Positions 28,151-35,712 of a stretch of DNA of 64,000 nt are shown here, piece by piece; within the stretch, counting starts at the first letter, position 1; each line of letters opens with the position of its first letter. Origin of the DNA: Flavobacteriaceae bacterium (lineage in GTDB: Bacteria > Bacteroidota > Bacteroidia > Flavobacteriales > Flavobacteriaceae); assembly GCA_947446635.1 (NCBI GenBank), contig CANFHF010000005.1:1-64000 (forward strand), in the 5' to 3' direction. Below the pieces are notes generated by a model. The model did no database searches and was not told where the DNA came from. It saw only the letters and a program-made list of their open reading frames with translations. Made by a program: the position numbers and the translations under genes.

Positions 28151-29437
28151 TTAACCCAAAACTTCACGCATCGCTTTGGCCTTAAGCAAACACTCTTCAT
28201 ATTCCATTTTAGGAATAGATTGTGAAGTTATCGCACTTCCCACTGAAAATGAGGCATATCTCTTTTCTTGGTTGTATAAAATGCTTCTAATTACAACGTT
28301 GAAATCAAAATCACCCTTTGGAGTAAAATAGCCAACGGCTCCACTATACAAACCTCTTTTGGTTTCCTCTAATTCTTCGATGATTTTCAACACCGAAACC
28401 TTAGGGGTTCCTGTCATGCTCCCCATGGGGAAAGTAGTTTTAATCACATCAGCAACGGTATATTGACGGTCTAATTTTGAGGTAATCGTAGAAATCATCT
28501 GATGGACTTGCTCAAAAGAATAAATGCCGCATAGTTCTTCCACCTTCACAGAACCTTTTTGGGCTGTTCGTGACAAGTCGTTCCGAACCAAGTCAGATAT
28601 CATGATGTTTTCGGTACGTTCTTTGGGATCTGAAGCCAATTCGCTTTTTGATCTTTCGTCTTCAACTGCATCCAAGAATCGTTTGGCCGTTCCCTTAATG
28701 GGTTGTGAAATAACCAACTCCCCTTCCTTCTTTAAATACCGTTCCGGCGAAGCCGAAAGCAAAAAATGAGTGTTGTTTTTGAAAAAAACAGCCAAGGGCG
28801 ATTTCGAAATTTTATTCAGTTTTAAAAACTTTTCCAGTGGGTTGATGTTTGCATTTTCAAGGAAAAACTCCATACAGAAATTAGCTTCATAAATATCCCC
28901 ACGATGAATGTGTTTTAGTAAATTAGATACTTTTTCAAGGTATTTTTCTTTTGAAATTCGTTGTTGAATTATAGGGATTTCTTGGCTATTGGCTCTTGGC
29001 TCTTGGCTCTTAACTATTTCCTCAAAATCTTCTTCCACTTCATCATCACACATAGTGAGATATTGAATTTCGAGTTGACCCCCCTTCAGCGTAACTATTT
29101 TTTTGGGTTGGAAGAAAAACAAATCTGGAAAATCCAAACCATCAAAATTATTGGAATGTAACACCTCGATATCATTTTTTAAATCATAGGACAAATAACC
29201 AAAAAGCCAATCTTTGGTCGTTTGTTGATACTGTTTCAAGTCTTCGAAAGCGTTTTGATAATCGGTTTGTATCGATGTAAAAGCGTCCACAGCTAGGATG
29301 CAATCATAACTAGAATACTGCTGTGGATAATCATTACTATCCATGAAAATGACTTCTCGAAATTGTTGTGCCCAAGTCACTAATTGTCGCTTGAATTGAA
29401 CAGGGTTATCGATATGTTTTATAAAGGAGGTTCTCAA
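28151..29437 (-). CDS. pabB: aminodeoxychorismate synthase component I (anthranilate synthase component I family)
   Basis: The protein has 428 residues. The chorismate-binding domain occupies the C-terminal two thirds, with LLSASPERYL, PIKGTAKR, MISDLVRNDLSR and FPMGSMTGTPKV. It is most like PabB, which makes 4-amino-4-deoxychorismate for folate. A true TrpE lies elsewhere in the window (35713), supporting this assignment. A glutamine amidotransferase partner is not adjacent; TrpG may serve both. Between the two halves (about residues 140-155) the chain runs through KSQEPRANSQEIP, which is encoded by a heptanucleotide tandem repeat. It is the first gene of the pabB-tilS-dsbD run. Confidence 0.92.
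   Translation of the reverse strand: MRTSFIKHIDNPVQFKRQLVTWAQQFREVIFMDSNDYPQQYSSYDCILAVDAFTSIQTDYQNAFEDLKQYQQTTKDWLFGYLSYDLKNDIEVLHSNNFDGLDFPDLFFFQPKKIVTLKGGQLEIQYLTMCDDEVEEDFEEIVKSQEPRANSQEIPIIQQRISKEKYLEKVSNLLKHIHRGDIYEANFCMEFFLENANINPLEKFLKLNKISKSPLAVFFKNNTHFLLSASPERYLKKEGELVISQPIKGTAKRFLDAVEDERSKSELASDPKERTENIMISDLVRNDLSRTAQKGSVKVEELCGIYSFEQVHQMISTITSKLDRQYTVADVIKTTFPMGSMTGTPKVSVLKIIEELEETKRGLYSGAVGYFTPKGDFDFNVVIRSILYNQEKRYASFSVGSAITSQSIPKMEYEECLLKAKAMREVLG
28984..29011 (-). repeat. heptanucleotide tandem repeat inside pabB
   Basis: On the plus strand the units are GGCTATT, GGCTCTT, GGCTCTT, GGCTCTT: three perfect copies and one with a single change. The unit is 7 bp, so gain or loss of one copy would shift the pabB reading frame. 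The stretch lies in a linker, not in the catalytic domain. Confidence 0.85.
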
Positions 29438-29545
29438 AGGATTGGAATGGTTTTAAAAATTCAAAATTACGACAAAATTCAGTTGGATTTATAGTTGGAT
29501 ATTACACCTGACTCTTAAAAAAAAGTTACTTACTTTAAAACAAAT

Positions 29546-29579
29546 AAACCCGACAGATTTTGAAACCTGTCGGGTTTTT
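29546..29579. terminator. terminator between lpdA and pabB
   Basis: AAACCCGACAG (29546-29556) pairs with CTGTCGGGTTT (29567-29577), with T-runs on both strands. It ends lpdA on the minus strand. Confidence 0.88.
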
Positions 29580-29600
29580 AATTTGAATATACTTTTCTAA

Positions 29601-31004
29601 TTACACGTGCAAAGCTCTATTTTCCGTAGCCGCTAAGGCCGCTTCTTTTATCGCTTCGGCAAAAGTAGGATGTGCGTGGCTCATTCTAGAAATATCTTCG
29701 GCTGATGCTTTGAATTCCATTGCAGTTACCGCTTCGGCAATCAAATCGGCACAACGAGCACCAATCATGTGAACTCCCAGAACCTCGTCTGTTTTGGCAT
29801 CGGCAAGGATTTTAACAAAACCGTCTAAATCTCCACTTGCTCTTGCTCTTCCTAAGGCTTTAAAAGGAAAACTGCCTGATTTGAATTCAACTCCAGCCGC
29901 TTTTAGTTGTTCTTCGGTTTGCCCTACCGCGGCCACTTCTGGCCAAGTATAAACAACCCCAGGAATCAAATTATAATTGATGTGCGGTTTTTGACCCGCT
30001 ATTATTTCAGCAACCATTGTTCCTTCTTCCTCGGCTTTGTGCGCTAGCATTGCGCCACGTACTACGTCACCAATGGCGTAAATATTGGGAACATTGGTTT
30101 GTAAATGATCGTTCACTTCAACCATCCCTCTTTCTGAAATTTTCACACCCGCTTTATCTGCATTCAAACCATCCGTATAAGGACGACGCCCTACCGAAAC
30201 CAGAGAATAATCCCCCTCAAGAGTAATAGTTTCCCCTTTTGTATTTTCAGCTTGAACCGTTACATTGTTTCCTTTTCTTTCTACCGATTTCACCTTATGG
30301 GAAACATAGAATTTCATCCCCTGTTTTTTCAATACTTTCGTCAATTCTTTAGACAATGAAGCATCCATTCCCGGAATAATTCGATCCATAAATTCCACTA
30401 CAGAAACCTGGGCTCCTAATCGCAAATACACTTGTCCTAATTCGATACCAATAACACCACCTCCAATTATGACAAGGTGTTTTGGCACTTCTTTAAGCGA
30501 CAAGGCTTCGGTGGAAGTAATGATTCTTTCTTTATCTATTTTGATAAATGGCAACGAGGATGGTTTTGAACCCGTTGCGATAATGATGTTTTTTGCCTCG
30601 ATAGTTTCCGAAGTTGCGTCTGCTTTTGCAACAGTAACATGAGTGGCATCTACAAAAGAACCTAATCCATTAAAAACAGTCACTTTGTTTTTGTCCATCA
30701 AATAGTTAATTCCTCCTGAAGTTTGGTCAACAACTGCTTGTTTACGGGCAATCATTTTCTCCAAATTCACTTTCACTTCTCCAGAAACCTCAATTCCATG
30801 GTCGGTAAAATGAGCTACTTCGCTATAATGATGAGAGGAAGATAATAAGGCTTTTGAAGGAATGCAACCCACATTAAGGCAGGTTCCGCCTAAAGTGGAA
30901 TATTTTTCTATTATGGCTGTTTTGAAACCCAGTTGCGCACAGCGAATTGCCGAAACATATCCTCCTGGGCCAGATCCTATTATGACTACGTCAAATGAAC
31001 TCAT
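29601..31004 (-). CDS. lpdA: dihydrolipoyl dehydrogenase
   Basis: This E3 flavoprotein reoxidises dihydrolipoamide in the 2-oxoacid dehydrogenase complexes and glycine cleavage. It has 467 residues. The FAD motif GSGPGGYVSAIRC is at the N-terminus, the redox disulfide is in GGTCLNVGCIPSK, the NAD motif is GGGVIGIELG, and the C-terminal active-site pair is in SHAHPTFAEA. No E1 or E2 gene is nearby, so it is probably shared between complexes. A TAATTTTG element on the minus strand (31037-31030) may be its -7 box. Confidence 0.97.
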   Translation of the reverse strand: MSSFDVVIIGSGPGGYVSAIRCAQLGFKTAIIEKYSTLGGTCLNVGCIPSKALLSSSHHYSEVAHFTDHGIEVSGEVKVNLEKMIARKQAVVDQTSGGINYLMDKNKVTVFNGLGSFVDATHVTVAKADATSETIEAKNIIIATGSKPSSLPFIKIDKERIITSTEALSLKEVPKHLVIIGGGVIGIELGQVYLRLGAQVSVVEFMDRIIPGMDASLSKELTKVLKKQGMKFYVSHKVKSVERKGNNVTVQAENTKGETITLEGDYSLVSVGRRPYTDGLNADKAGVKISERGMVEVNDHLQTNVPNIYAIGDVVRGAMLAHKAEEEGTMVAEIIAGQKPHINYNLIPGVVYTWPEVAAVGQTEEQLKAAGVEFKSGSFPFKALGRARASGDLDGFVKILADAKTDEVLGVHMIGARCADLIAEAVTAMEFKASAEDISRMSHAHPTFAEAIKEAALAATENRALHV

Positions 31005-31145
31005 AGTTTGTGTGTTTTTTTTAGTGTTGCAAAATTAGTTTTTTTTGTTTAAAATTTGGAGATTAAGGTTTAAAGATTTCGTAACGAAATACTACTTTCT
31101 TATTTCTCAAATTTTAAACCTCAATAATTATAATACCGTAAGTAA

Positions 31146-31333
31146 TTTATTTGGTTGGTTTTTTTAGAATTATATTTAGACGCTTTTGTTCAGAAATACA
31201 ACAAGGAGAAATTTAAAAATATTATTCTAAAACATGGAACAAAATGGCCGACAAAGGACATCAGGAAGCCTTGAAAATTAATTTTAACACTGCTAATTTT
31301 GAGCTGATAAAAGAAGCGCTTAGCTTGCAATAG
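31146..31333 (+). pseudogene. possible remnant of an unrecognised gene with one frameshift
   Basis: One frame reads LELYLDAFVQKYNKEKFKNIILKHGTK, then (one base out of frame near 31241-31244) continues MADKGHQEALKINFNTANFELIKEALSLQ and stops at 31333. Joined across the shift this gives about 60 residues of amphipathic, protein-like composition, unlike random AT-rich sequence. I do not recognise the family. It could be the C-terminal end of a lost gene. It could also be chance, since it has no start and lies in a 440-bp intergenic gap. Confidence 0.35.
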
Positions 31334-31375
31334 AGTTTCTATAAAATATCCTCTGACACTAAATACACTAACAAA

Positions 31376-31412
31376 AAAAAGAGGATTACCAATTAGATAA
31401 ATCCTCTTTTTT
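31376..31412. terminator. terminator downstream of gapN
   Basis: AAAGAGGATT pairs with AATCCTCTTT across a 12-nt loop, with an A-run before and a T-run after. On the minus strand it ends gapN. Confidence 0.82.
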
Positions 31413-31444
31413 ACGTTTGACCCAAAATATGGTTCTTATTTTGA

Positions 31445-33025
31445 CTACAAAATATAATCCGTATTAATAAAATTAGATTCTTTGCTATTTAATAATTCCT
31501 GCAAAATATTATTATTGTATTCATTGTCTTTGGAAGCTACAAAAGTTCTTATAGAGAAAGAACGCAAGGCATCATGAATACTCAAAGTTCCCACAGCGGA
31601 ATCTTTACGACCCGTAAACGGAAAAACATCAGGTCCTCTCTGGCAAGAACTGTTCAGATTCACTCTGCAAACTAAATTAACCAAATTATCAATAAGCGGT
31701 GCAATAGTTTTTACATTTTGACCAAACAAACTGACTTGTTGCCCGTAATTTGACTCTGCCATATCATCCAAAGGTTCCTGAATATCATTAAAAGAAATTA
31801 TCGGAACAACAGGACCAAATTGTTCTTCATGATAAATACGCATTTCTTTATTTATGGGATATAAAATAGCCGGAAAGATATAGTTATCGAGTTGTTTTCC
31901 TCCTTTTGCATTAATGACTTTTGCGCCAAAACTAGTTGCATCATCAATCAATTCCTGGATATAAGCAGGCTTCTCTTTTTCAGGTAAAGGAGTAAGAAAT
32001 ACTGATTTATCCCAAGGATTTCCATAAACGAGTGCGTCTACTTTGGCGCTAAATCGTTTATTAAATTCATCAACAATGGATTCGTGTACATACAATACCT
32101 TTAAGGCTGTGCATCTTTGCCCATTAAAAGATAATGATCCTGCCACGCATTCGTCTATAGCCAAATCTAAATTTGCGTCTGGCAAAATTATTGCTGGATT
32201 TTTGGCTTCCAATCCTAATACTAAACGCAATCTATTTTTGTTAGGATGTAAATCCTGCAAAGCAATTGCCGATTTACTGTTACCGATCAACGCCAATATA
32301 GCCACCCGTCCCGATTTCATAATTGGGGAGGCAACTTCGCGTCCACGACCGTATAATATATTGATAGCTCCCTTTGGAAAACTACTTTTAAAGGCTTCCA
32401 ATAATGGAGAAATTAACAAAACACCTAGTTTAGCCGGTTTAAAAATTACAGGATTTCCCATTATCAAGGCAGGAATTAGCAAAGAAAAGGTTTCGTTTAA
32501 AGGATAATTATAAGGTCCAAGACACAAAACAACTCCCAATGGCCCTCTTCGAACCATGGCGTTTATACTTTGTACTTTGCTAAAATGAGCACTGCGACTG
32601 TTTAATTCTTTGTAACTATTAATAGTGTCGTAAATGTATTCTACCGTTCTGTCAAATTCTTTCTCTGAATCCCCTAATGTTTTCCCAATTTCCCACATCA
32701 AAAATTTAACTACTTCAGCTCGAGTTGCCTTCATCTTAGTGACAAAATCCTCCATGCATTTTATGCGGTCCACTACTTTCATCGTAGGCCATAAACCTTG
32801 TCCATTATGAAATGCGGCGTCCGCTGCTTCTAAGGCTTTCATCGCGTCTTCTTCCCCCATAAAAGGAATAGTTCCCAACAATGTAGGCTCGTAATTTTCA
32901 GTAGAAGAAATAGTCGAATAAACAGGCGTAGTTTGACCTGTCCACTTTTTTAGTTCACCGTCTACTAGGTAGGTATCTTGAATAAGTAATTCTTTAATTT
33001 GAAATTCTTGAGGTATTGTATTCAT
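31445..33025 (-). CDS. gapN: NADP-dependent non-phosphorylating glyceraldehyde-3-phosphate dehydrogenase (aldehyde dehydrogenase family)
   Basis: This aldehyde dehydrogenase superfamily enzyme has 526 residues. The catalytic Glu lies in [11 protein letters not shown] and the catalytic Cys in [12 protein letters not shown], the form seen in GapN enzymes. GapN oxidises glyceraldehyde-3-phosphate directly to 3-phosphoglycerate with NADP, producing NADPH while bypassing one ATP-forming step. The chain is longer than many GapN proteins, mainly at the N-terminus. Some annotations would say only 'aldehyde dehydrogenase'. A terminator separates it from the upstream rhodanese gene. Confidence 0.85.
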   Translation of the reverse strand: MNTIPQEFQIKELLIQDTYLVDGELKKWTGQTTPVYSTISSTENYEPTLLGTIPFMGEEDAMKALEAADAAFHNGQGLWPTMKVVDRIKCMEDFVTKMKATRAEVVKFLMWEIGKTLGDSEKEFDRTVEYIYDTINSYKELNSRSAHFSKVQSINAMVRRGPLGVVLCLGPYNYPLNETFSLLIPALIMGNPVIFKPAKLGVLLISPLLEAFKSSFPKGAINILYGRGREVASPIMKSGRVAILALIGNSKSAIALQDLHPNKNRLRLVLGLEAKNPAIILPDANLDLAIDECVAGSLSFNGQRCTALKVLYVHESIVDEFNKRFSAKVDALVYGNPWDKSVFLTPLPEKEKPAYIQELIDDATSFGAKVINAKGGKQLDNYIFPAILYPINKEMRIYHEEQFGPVVPIISFNDIQEPLDDMAESNYGQQVSLFGQNVKTIAPLIDNLVNLVCRVNLNSSCQRGPDVFPFTGRKDSAVGTLSIHDALRSFSIRTFVASKDNEYNNNILQELLNSKESNFINTDYIL

Positions 33026-33056
33026 TTCTTGTTTTGTTTATTCTTATTTTAAATTA

Positions 33057-33080
33057 AAAAAGGAGGTTTTGCCTCCTTTA
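33057..33080 (-). terminator. terminator between the rhodanese gene and gapN
   Basis: AAAGGAGG pairs with CCTCCTTT across a 5-nt loop. On the minus strand the stem is followed by TTTTTTAATTT, so it ends the rhodanese transcript before gapN. Confidence 0.78.
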
Positions 33081-33090
33081 ATTTTCTTAG

Positions 33091-33396
33091 TTAAACTATA
33101 TCGCCATTCCATTCTATAATCCCACCAAGCAAATTATAGGCGTTTTTTATACCTAATTCGTTCATGATTGCACAAGCTTTGGCACTTCTGACCCCTGAAC
33201 GGCAATAGACATAATAATTTTTACTTTTATCCAATACTTCAATTGCAACAACAAATTCTTGTTCTTTATGAATATCAATATTTATAGAACATTCTATAAT
33301 GCCTTGATTGCACTCATCTTCTGTTCTCACATCTAACATTACTGCATTTTGATCGGCTTCAAATTGAGAAACCCAATCTTCTTGTGTCAAATCCAT
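33091..33396 (-). CDS. rhodanese-like domain protein
   Basis: This is a single-domain rhodanese of 101 residues from the ATG at 33396 (MDLTQEDWVSQF). The active-site loop YCRSGVRS carries the sulfur-accepting Cys, and the family features LDVRTEDE and NLLGGIIEW are present. It probably works as a sulfurtransferase or sulfur carrier in the cytoplasm. The open frame starts 13 codons further upstream, but those codons look non-coding. No partner is evident. Confidence 0.9.
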   Translation of the reverse strand: MDLTQEDWVSQFEADQNAVMLDVRTEDECNQGIIECSINIDIHKEQEFVVAIEVLDKSKNYYVYCRSGVRSAKACAIMNELGIKNAYNLLGGIIEWNGDIV

Positions 33397-33685
33397 AGTG
33401 TTGTTTTTTTTGCAAAAATACATGGTTTTTACCAAAAAATAAAGAACACAAATGTTAATTAGCTAATAAATCGTAGAAAACGTTTTCGCTTAAGTATAAA
33501 TACATCAAATTACGAATTATTCAAATAATTCACTAAAAATTAGATAAATATAACACTTGAATAGCAAAATCAATATGTATTCCTATTTATTACCAATTTT
33601 AACATTTCCAAATTCCAAAAAATCACTCTATTTTTCGATCACTTTTCCTAGGTAATTAAAATATTTTAACAAAAAAATAACCAAC

Positions 33686-33746
33686 ATTTGTATATACAAT
33701 TAAAATTATTATTACATTTGTATCGACAAATTACATATATACAAAT
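33686..33746 (+). promoter_or_regulatory. marR promoter with overlapping operator array
   Basis: A promoter TTTG (33687-33690)-N22-TACATTTG (33713-33720) fits the Bacteroidota consensus. Overlaid on it are dyads: ATTTGTATATACAATT (33686-33701), ATTTGTATCGACAAAT (33716-33731) and a half-matching TTACATATATACAAAT (33731-33746). Their starts are 30 and 15 bp apart. The sites cover both promoter elements and the transcript start, as expected for autorepression by a MarR dimer. Confidence 0.6.
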
Positions 33747-34202
33747 ATGAAAATTGAAGATGAAATAAAAAGTACTATACCATTAGATTATTCTAAAAAA
33801 ATTATTCTAAACGTGCTTTATACTCAAAATGTAATTAACGATAAGTTTAACGAGGTTTTAAAACCTTATGATTTATCGGGTGAACAATATAATGTATTAA
33901 GAATATTGAGAGGGCAGAAAGGGAATCCAGCAAATATGTGTGTTATACAAGAACGAATGTTAGCAAAAACAAGCAATACAACCCGCTTAGTAGACAAATT
34001 ATTATTAAAAGATTTAGTCACTCGAAACGTGTGCCCTGAAAATAGACGAAAAATCGAAGTGCTAATTACTCCAAAAGGACTTGGAATTTTGAAAGTTTTA
34101 GATCCAAAAGTAGTGGAACATGAAAACCACTTTTCAAAAAATTTGAATTCCGAAGAGTTAATTCAATTAAACTTATTACTAGAGAAATATAGAAATCAAT
34201 AA
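33747..34202 (+). CDS. MarR family transcriptional regulator
   Basis: This winged helix-turn-helix regulator has 151 residues. The recognition region spans GEQYNVLRILRGQKG...ERMLAKTSNTTRLVDKLLLKDLVTRN, and the wing contains CPENRRKIEVLITPKG. Only one Cys candidate lies near the wing, so ligand or redox sensing cannot be inferred. It is followed after 16 bp by a nitroreductase and then yceI, which it probably controls together with itself through the dyad array upstream. Similar MarR-nitroreductase-YceI trios are common in Bacteroidota. Confidence 0.93.
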   Translation: MKIEDEIKSTIPLDYSKKIILNVLYTQNVINDKFNEVLKPYDLSGEQYNVLRILRGQKGNPANMCVIQERMLAKTSNTTRLVDKLLLKDLVTRNVCPENRRKIEVLITPKGLGILKVLDPKVVEHENHFSKNLNSEELIQLNLLLEKYRNQ

Positions 34203-34218
34203 ATTAAAACAAAAAAAA

Positions 34219-34851
34219 ATGAGCAATTTTATTACCAATCAAAACTGGAGATACGCAACAAAGAAATTTAATGCTACCAAAAAAATCTCAACCCAAGATT
34301 TAAACACTTTAAAAGAAGCGATTCGCTTGAGTACTTCTTCCTATGGATTACAACCTTACCAAGTTATAATTGTTGAAAATCCAGAATTAAGAGCGCAGTT
34401 GCTGCCTGCTGCCTATGGACAATCTCAAGTAATTGATGCTTCTCACCTAATTATTTTCGCAAATGAAACTAATGTTGATGACCAAACGATTAACAAATAC
34501 ATCAATAGAATCAGCGAAACTAGAGGTATTCCTGCTGAATCTTTGGCTAGTTTTGGAGATTACATGAAAGGTGGAATTAATTCTATGCCACAAGATGTAA
34601 AAAACATTTGGGCTGCTAAACAAACCTATTTGGCTTTAGGAAATTTATTAAATGCTGCTGCCGAATTAAAAATTGACATTACTCCAATGGAAGGTTTCGT
34701 TCCTGCAAAAGTGAATGAAATATTAGGTTTAGACAAACTAAACTTAAATGCTACTTTAATGGCAACTATTGGATACCGTCATGAAGAAGATACAACCCAA
34801 CATTACAAAAAAGTTAGAAAATCAAACGAAGAATTATTTATCACTCTATAA
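34219..34851 (+). CDS. NAD(P)H-dependent oxidoreductase, nitroreductase (NfsB-like) family
   Basis: This FMN-dependent enzyme has 210 residues. Family features include the N-terminal RYATKKFN segment that contacts FMN phosphate, the STSSYGLQPYQ block, and a C-terminal IGYRHEEDTTQHYKKVRKS. Such enzymes reduce quinones and nitro compounds with NAD(P)H in the cytoplasm. Its position right after marR points to a role in the response to quinone-like or electrophilic compounds. The actual inducer and substrate are not shown by the sequence. Confidence 0.92.
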   Translation: MSNFITNQNWRYATKKFNATKKISTQDLNTLKEAIRLSTSSYGLQPYQVIIVENPELRAQLLPAAYGQSQVIDASHLIIFANETNVDDQTINKYINRISETRGIPAESLASFGDYMKGGINSMPQDVKNIWAAKQTYLALGNLLNAAAELKIDITPMEGFVPAKVNEILGLDKLNLNATLMATIGYRHEEDTTQHYKKVRKSNEELFITL

Positions 34852-34883
34852 TTATTAATCCACAAACAAAAAATCCAAAAACA

Positions 34884-35450
34884 ATGAAAAATTTAAAAGC
34901 AATTACATTAGCATTAGTAGTGGTTTTATCTACAGTATCCGTATCGGCTCAAACTAAAAAAATTGATGCTACAAAAAGTTCCATCAATTGGGTAGGAAAA
35001 AAAGTCACTGGACAGCATAGCGGAACCGTAAATCTGAAAGACGGTACTTTAATTTTCAAAGGTAAAAAATTAAAGGGTGGGAGTTTTACAGTAGACATGA
35101 CCTCCTTAACTTCAACTGACCTTTCCGGAGAATACCAAGGTAAATTAAATGGCCATTTAAAATCGGAAGATTTCTTTGGAACAGAAAAATTCCCAACCGC
35201 AACTTTAATGTTCAAAAAAGTTGTAGCAAAAGGAGCTAATATATATAGTGTAACAGGAGATTTGACTATCAAAGGAATAAAAAATCCTATAACTTTTGAT
35301 TTAGCAACAACTGCAAATTCAGCAACCACAAAATTCAATGTGGACAGAACTAAATATGACATTAAATATGGTTCTAAATCATTTTTCGATAGCATTGGAG
35401 ACAAAGCAATTGACAATGAAATTGAATTATCAGTAGCCTTGGAATTTTAA
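34884..35450 (+). CDS. YceI family periplasmic lipocalin-like protein
   Basis: This YceI family protein has 188 residues, with a cleavable signal peptide ending near VSVSAQ. The mature domain forms the family beta-barrel, recognisable from SSINWVGKKVTGQHSGTV, the LKSEDFFGTEKFPTATL block and the GDLTIKGIKNPITF block. YceI proteins bind isoprenoid quinone-like lipids in the periplasm. Third gene of the marR-nitroreductase-yceI set, 32 bp after the nitroreductase. Confidence 0.94.
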   Translation: MKNLKAITLALVVVLSTVSVSAQTKKIDATKSSINWVGKKVTGQHSGTVNLKDGTLIFKGKKLKGGSFTVDMTSLTSTDLSGEYQGKLNGHLKSEDFFGTEKFPTATLMFKKVVAKGANIYSVTGDLTIKGIKNPITFDLATTANSATTKFNVDRTKYDIKYGSKSFFDSIGDKAIDNEIELSVALEF

Positions 35451-35497
35451 TTTTTGAAAAATAATAAAATTTAAAAATACTATTTTTTTTTATTTTG

Positions 35498-35528
35498 TTT
35501 GGATTATCAAATTTCATTTATATATTTG
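35498..35528 (+). promoter_or_regulatory. trp operon promoter
   Basis: TTTG (35498-35501) and TATATTTG (35521-35528) are separated by 19 bp, an excellent match to the Bacteroidota consensus. Transcription should begin near 35533, which is the first base of the leader peptide ATG. Confidence 0.75.
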
Positions 35529-35532
35529 TGGA

Positions 35533-35589
35533 ATGAAAACAATTACAAACAATACTTGGTGGTGGAGTAACTTACGTCAATCGTCGTGA
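35533..35589 (+). CDS. trpL: trp operon leader peptide
   Basis: An 18-residue ORF, MKTITNNTWWWSNLRQSS, contains three consecutive Trp codons (35557-35565). Its stop codon lies inside the 5' arm of the antiterminator. Stalling at the Trp codons when charged tRNA-Trp is scarce would leave that arm free to pair; normal translation to the stop would cover it. The ORF starts at about the predicted transcript start, so it may be translated without a 5' leader. Confidence 0.88.
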   Translation: MKTITNNTWWWSNLRQSS

Positions 35590-35655
35590 TTAAAGCTCCT
35601 ATAGTATTGTAAACTATAAATATAAAAGGCTTGTCATCACGACAGGCCTTTTTTT
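35583..35655 (+). promoter_or_regulatory. trp attenuator (antiterminator and terminator)
   Basis: The terminator is AAAGGCTTGTC (35625-35635) paired with GACAGGCCTTT (35641-35651), 11 bp including one G-U, loop of 5, then seven T in all. The competing antiterminator is GTCGTGAT (35583-35590) paired with ATCACGAC (35636-35643), a perfect 8 bp that consumes the terminator loop and 3' arm. A small hairpin TATAGT/ACTATA (35600-35618) between the arms brings them together. The two structures exclude each other, giving ribosome-mediated attenuation. Confidence 0.88.
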
Positions 35656-35712
35656 ATTCCCGACCGAGCCATGTGAATGGAAGGGAGTCAAAATGAAATT
35701 GAAATAATAACA

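Noticed and set aside
28984..29011. Repeat considered as a CRISPR-like array
   Set aside because: Units are only 7 bp and directly adjacent with no spacers; it is a simple tandem repeat in a coding region.
32043..32507. A 154-codon open frame antisense to gapN
   Set aside because: It is antisense to the catalytic region of gapN and has no protein-family features.
34949..35416. A 155-codon open frame antisense to yceI
   Set aside because: It is a shadow of the well-supported YceI gene with no independent evidence.
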